From Microbacterium hydrocarbonoxydans (lineage in GTDB: Bacteria > Actinomycetota > Actinomycetes > Actinomycetales > Microbacteriaceae): a stretch of DNA of 64,000 nt. Below the pieces are notes generated by a model. It worked only from the letters and a program-made list of their open reading frames with translations, was not told the DNA's origin and did not search any database. Location: the NCBI RefSeq assembly GCF_904831005.1, contig NZ_LR882982.1, forward strand, positions 1,488,001-1,552,000, written 5' to 3'. Positions 61,202 through 64,000 of this stretch are shown one piece after another; within the stretch, counting starts at the first letter, position 1; the number at the start of each line of letters is the position of its first letter. Made by a program: the position numbers and the translations under genes.

Positions 61202-62377
61202 ATGCGGCACTATCTCGACCATGCGGCGACGACGCCCCTGCGCCCCGAGGCGCGGCAGGCGTGGCTCGAAGCCAGCGAGATGGTCGGCAATGCGTCGTCG
61301 ACGCACGGTGCCGGACAGGATGCGCGGCGTCTGCTCGAAGAGGCGCGGGAGCGCTCTGCAGCAGTGCTCGGCTGCGATCCGATCGAGGTCGTCTTCACCT
61401 CAGGCGGCACGGAATCGATCAACCTCGCATTGCAGGGACTGTGGCAGGCGCGGCAGCCGGGGACAGAGGCCATCGTGATGCCGGACGCCGAGCATCACGC
61501 GACCGTGGACACGGTGGAGGCTCTGGTCGCGGCCGGCGCGACGCTACGCGCTGTTCCGGTATATCGCACGGCGGGGATCGATGTCGGCGCGTTCGCGGCG
61601 CAGCTGCCAGGGGCGGCCTTGGCCACCGCGCTGGTCGCCAACAACGAGGCAGGCACGACGAACGACGTCGCCGCGCTCACTGCCTCGGCCGCGGAGGCGC
61701 GCGTTCCACTGCATCTCGACGCGGTGGCGGCGCTCGGTCACCTTCCGCTCTCGTTCCGCACGCTGAGAGGAGATGCCCCTGACGCGGTCGGTCTGGTCGC
61801 GATGAGCGTCGCGGGACACAAGATCGGCGCGCCGGTCGGTGTCGGCGCGCTGGTCATCGCTCGCACAGCGCGGATCTCCGCGCTGCTGCGCGGTGGCGCA
61901 CAGCAGCGCGGACTCCGCGCCGGAACCCAGGACGTGGCGGGTGCTGCGGCGTTCGCCACAGCGCTGGAGCTCTCGGAGGCGGGACGTCAGGCGGAGACCG
62001 CGCGGCTCTCGGCGATGCGCGATCGACTGATCAGCGGCATCCTGTCGCGAGTGCCCCAGGCCGAGCTGCTCGGTGACGCCACGCGTCGGCTGCCGGGCAA
62101 CGCGCACGTGCTGTTCCCCGGGGCGGTGGGGGAGAGCCTTCTGTTCCTCCTCGACATGGCGGGCATCGCCGCGTCGACCGGTTCGGCCTGCCAGGCCGGG
62201 GTGGCAGAGCCGTCGCATGTCGTGATAGCCATGGGGCGCAGCGAGCAGGACGCGCGCAGCGTGCTCCGGTTCACGCTCGGACGCACGTCGACGGACGCCG
62301 ACGTGGATGCTGTGCTCGCGACCATCGCCGACGCGTATCTGAGGGCTTCCGGCTCCGGCTCAGCCGCACGATCGTAG
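61202..62377 (+). CDS. cysteine desulfurase
   Basis: 391 residues, NifS/IscS-like class V aminotransferase. Start 'MRHYLDHAATTPLRPEA'; PLP Lys in 'SVAGHKIGAPVGVGAL'; active Cys in 'STGSACQAGVAEPSHVV'. Releases sulfur from Cys; adjacent mnmA suggests it feeds tRNA thiolation. ATG 61202; a GGAGG sits too close to be a normal Shine-Dalgarno. The stop TAG is also the first half of the mnmA -10 box. Confidence 0.93.
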   Translation: MRHYLDHAATTPLRPEARQAWLEASEMVGNASSTHGAGQDARRLLEEARERSAAVLGCDPIEVVFTSGGTESINLALQGLWQARQPGTEAIVMPDAEHHATVDTVEALVAAGATLRAVPVYRTAGIDVGAFAAQLPGAALATALVANNEAGTTNDVAALTASAAEARVPLHLDAVAALGHLPLSFRTLRGDAPDAVGLVAMSVAGHKIGAPVGVGALVIARTARISALLRGGAQQRGLRAGTQDVAGAAAFATALELSEAGRQAETARLSAMRDRLISGILSRVPQAELLGDATRRLPGNAHVLFPGAVGESLLFLLDMAGIAASTGSACQAGVAEPSHVVIAMGRSEQDARSVLRFTLGRTSTDADVDAVLATIADAYLRASGSGSAARS

Positions 62378-62380
62378 ACT
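62375..62380 (+). promoter_or_regulatory. mnmA -10 box overlapping the cysteine desulfurase stop
   Basis: TAGACT six bases before the mnmA ATG at 62387. Its first three bases are the stop codon of the preceding gene. Confidence 0.5.
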
Positions 62381-62386
62381 GGTCCC

Positions 62387-63484
62387 ATGAGGATTCTTGC
62401 GGCCATGAGTGGCGGAGTGGACTCCGCAGTCGCGGCCGCACGAGCCGTGGAAGCGGGCCACGACGTCGTCGGGGTGCATCTCGCGCTCTCCCGGGCTGGG
62501 GGAACGCTGCGTACCGGAAGCCGCGGATGCTGCACCATCGAGGATGCGCTCGACGCGCGCCGTGCCGCCGATCTCCTGGGCATACCCTTCTACGTCTGGG
62601 ACTTCTCGGAGCGATTCCGCGACGACGTGATCGCAGACTTCGTATCGGAGTACCAGGCGGGACGCACGCCCAATCCCTGCATGCGCTGCAACGAGAAGAT
62701 CAAGTTCGCAGCGCTTCTCGAGCGCGCGATCGAACTCGGTTTCGATGCGGTCTGCACCGGGCACTACGCGACGCTGATCCCGACCGATGCCGGCCTCGAG
62801 CTGCACCGGGCCGCCGACAACGCGAAGGATCAGTCCTATGTGCTGGGCGTCCTGACGGCGGAGCAGCTCGCACACACCTACTTCCCGCTGGGGACGACGC
62901 CGTCGAAGGCGGTCGTGCGTGCCGAGGCGGAGGAGCGCGGACTGAGCGTCGCGCAGAAGCCCGACAGCCACGACATCTGCTTCATCCCCGACGGCGACAC
63001 CAGGGGCTGGCTCGCCGAGAAGGTCGGTACCGCGACCGGAGAGATCGTCGACCGCACAGGCTCGGTGGTGGGCTCTCACGAGGGCGCGCACGCCTTCACC
63101 GTCGGTCAGCGCCGCGGTCTGAAGCTCGGTGTGCCGGCGGCCGACGGCAAGCCGCGGTTCGTGCTCGAGGTGCGGCCGGTGTCGAACACCGTCGTCGTCG
63201 GTCCGAAAGAGGCTCTCGCGACTCGTGAGATCTCGGGTGATCGTTTCAGCTGGGCGGGTGCCGCCCCCGTCGAGTCCGAGTTCGACTGCGAAGTGCAGAT
63301 CCGCGCGCATGCGGAGCCCGAAGCGGCCCGGGCCTTCGTCTCGTCCGACGGTGTTCGCGTGGTTCCTCAGCAGCCTCTCAACGGAGTCGCGCCCGGCCAG
63401 ACGGCGGTGCTCTACGTCGGCACTCGCGTGCTCGGGCAGTTCACGATCGACCGCACGGTGTCCGCCGTACCGGTCGACGCGTAG
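62387..63484 (+). CDS. mnmA: tRNA-specific 2-thiouridylase
   Basis: Thiolates U34 of Lys, Glu and Gln tRNAs. 365 residues. PP-loop '[17 protein letters not shown]' at 5-21; catalytic Cys pair in '[14 protein letters not shown]' and '[12 protein letters not shown]'. Takes sulfur from a cysteine desulfurase, here the gene just upstream. Confidence 0.95.
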   Translation: MRILAAMSGGVDSAVAAARAVEAGHDVVGVHLALSRAGGTLRTGSRGCCTIEDALDARRAADLLGIPFYVWDFSERFRDDVIADFVSEYQAGRTPNPCMRCNEKIKFAALLERAIELGFDAVCTGHYATLIPTDAGLELHRAADNAKDQSYVLGVLTAEQLAHTYFPLGTTPSKAVVRAEAEERGLSVAQKPDSHDICFIPDGDTRGWLAEKVGTATGEIVDRTGSVVGSHEGAHAFTVGQRRGLKLGVPAADGKPRFVLEVRPVSNTVVVGPKEALATREISGDRFSWAGAAPVESEFDCEVQIRAHAEPEAARAFVSSDGVRVVPQQPLNGVAPGQTAVLYVGTRVLGQFTIDRTVSAVPVDA

Positions 63485-63514
63485 CGCCTGCCTCGAGATG
63501 TCGGCACCCGCTCG

Positions 63515-64000
<486 letters not shown>

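Overview
The window looks like chromosomal housekeeping DNA from a high-GC Gram-positive actinobacterium, most likely Microbacteriaceae and probably Microbacterium. The evidence is uniformly high GC with strong G/C third positions, actinobacterial-only families (DUF3515, DUF3071-free DUF2469/DUF2004-type small proteins, GlgE, DivIVA-repeat protein), the actinobacterial gene orders smc-ftsY...ffh, rpsP-KH-rimM-trmD, rplS-lepB-rnhB-DUF2469-yraN-comM-dprA-xerC and rpsB-tsf-pyrH-frr-cdsA, and many genes with no Shine-Dalgarno sequence but a TANNNT box six bases before the start codon. This assignment is inference from gene content. I see no rRNA, tRNA, CRISPR array, insertion sequence or prophage.

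Layout. 1-9.9 kb: phospholipid and wall precursors (plsC end, gpsA, ddl), thiL, rsmD, recG, coaD, DUF177-rpmF-rnc-mutM. 9.9-14.9 kb: minus-strand accessory block with a MacB/FtsX-type ABC exporter and a separate operon of two tandem double-GNAT acetyltransferases behind a small protein, a 345-base leader and a 34-codon upstream ORF. 15-24.4 kb: smc, an unexplained 425-base gap, ftsY, lipB-lipA, a TetR regulator and ffh. 24.4-26.4 kb: divergent DMT exporter and LysR regulator. 26.4-31.6 kb: glycerol catabolism (glpD, glpF, glpK) divergent from a SorC-type regulator, with a palindromic operator candidate between them. 31.6-42.9 kb: YbdK-type ligase, ribosomal protein and RNA-modification operon, map, rplS, signal peptidase, RNase HII, and the competence/recombination cluster comM-dprA-xerC. 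42.9-54.6 kb: degenerate M23 protein, rpsB-tsf, pyrH-frr-cdsA-DivIVA-repeat protein, a secreted transglycosylase-like protein, hydrolase, AI-2E exporter, a large membrane/lipoprotein-like fusion and a thioredoxin-TPR protein. 54.7-61.1 kb: alpha-glucan operon glgX-glgE-glgB. 61.2-64 kb: cysteine desulfurase, mnmA and the start of ligA.

The observations I rate highest are: a perfect 38-base palindrome inside the first codons of rnc (RNase III), a plausible self-cleavage site; the leader/uORF region in front of the acetyltransferase operon; the collection of leaderless promoters, including a divergent pair (DUF3515/thiL) whose -10 boxes share two bases and an mnmA -10 box that contains the upstream gene's stop codon; a structured element between smc and ftsY; and a 656-residue protein with an internal lipoprotein signal.
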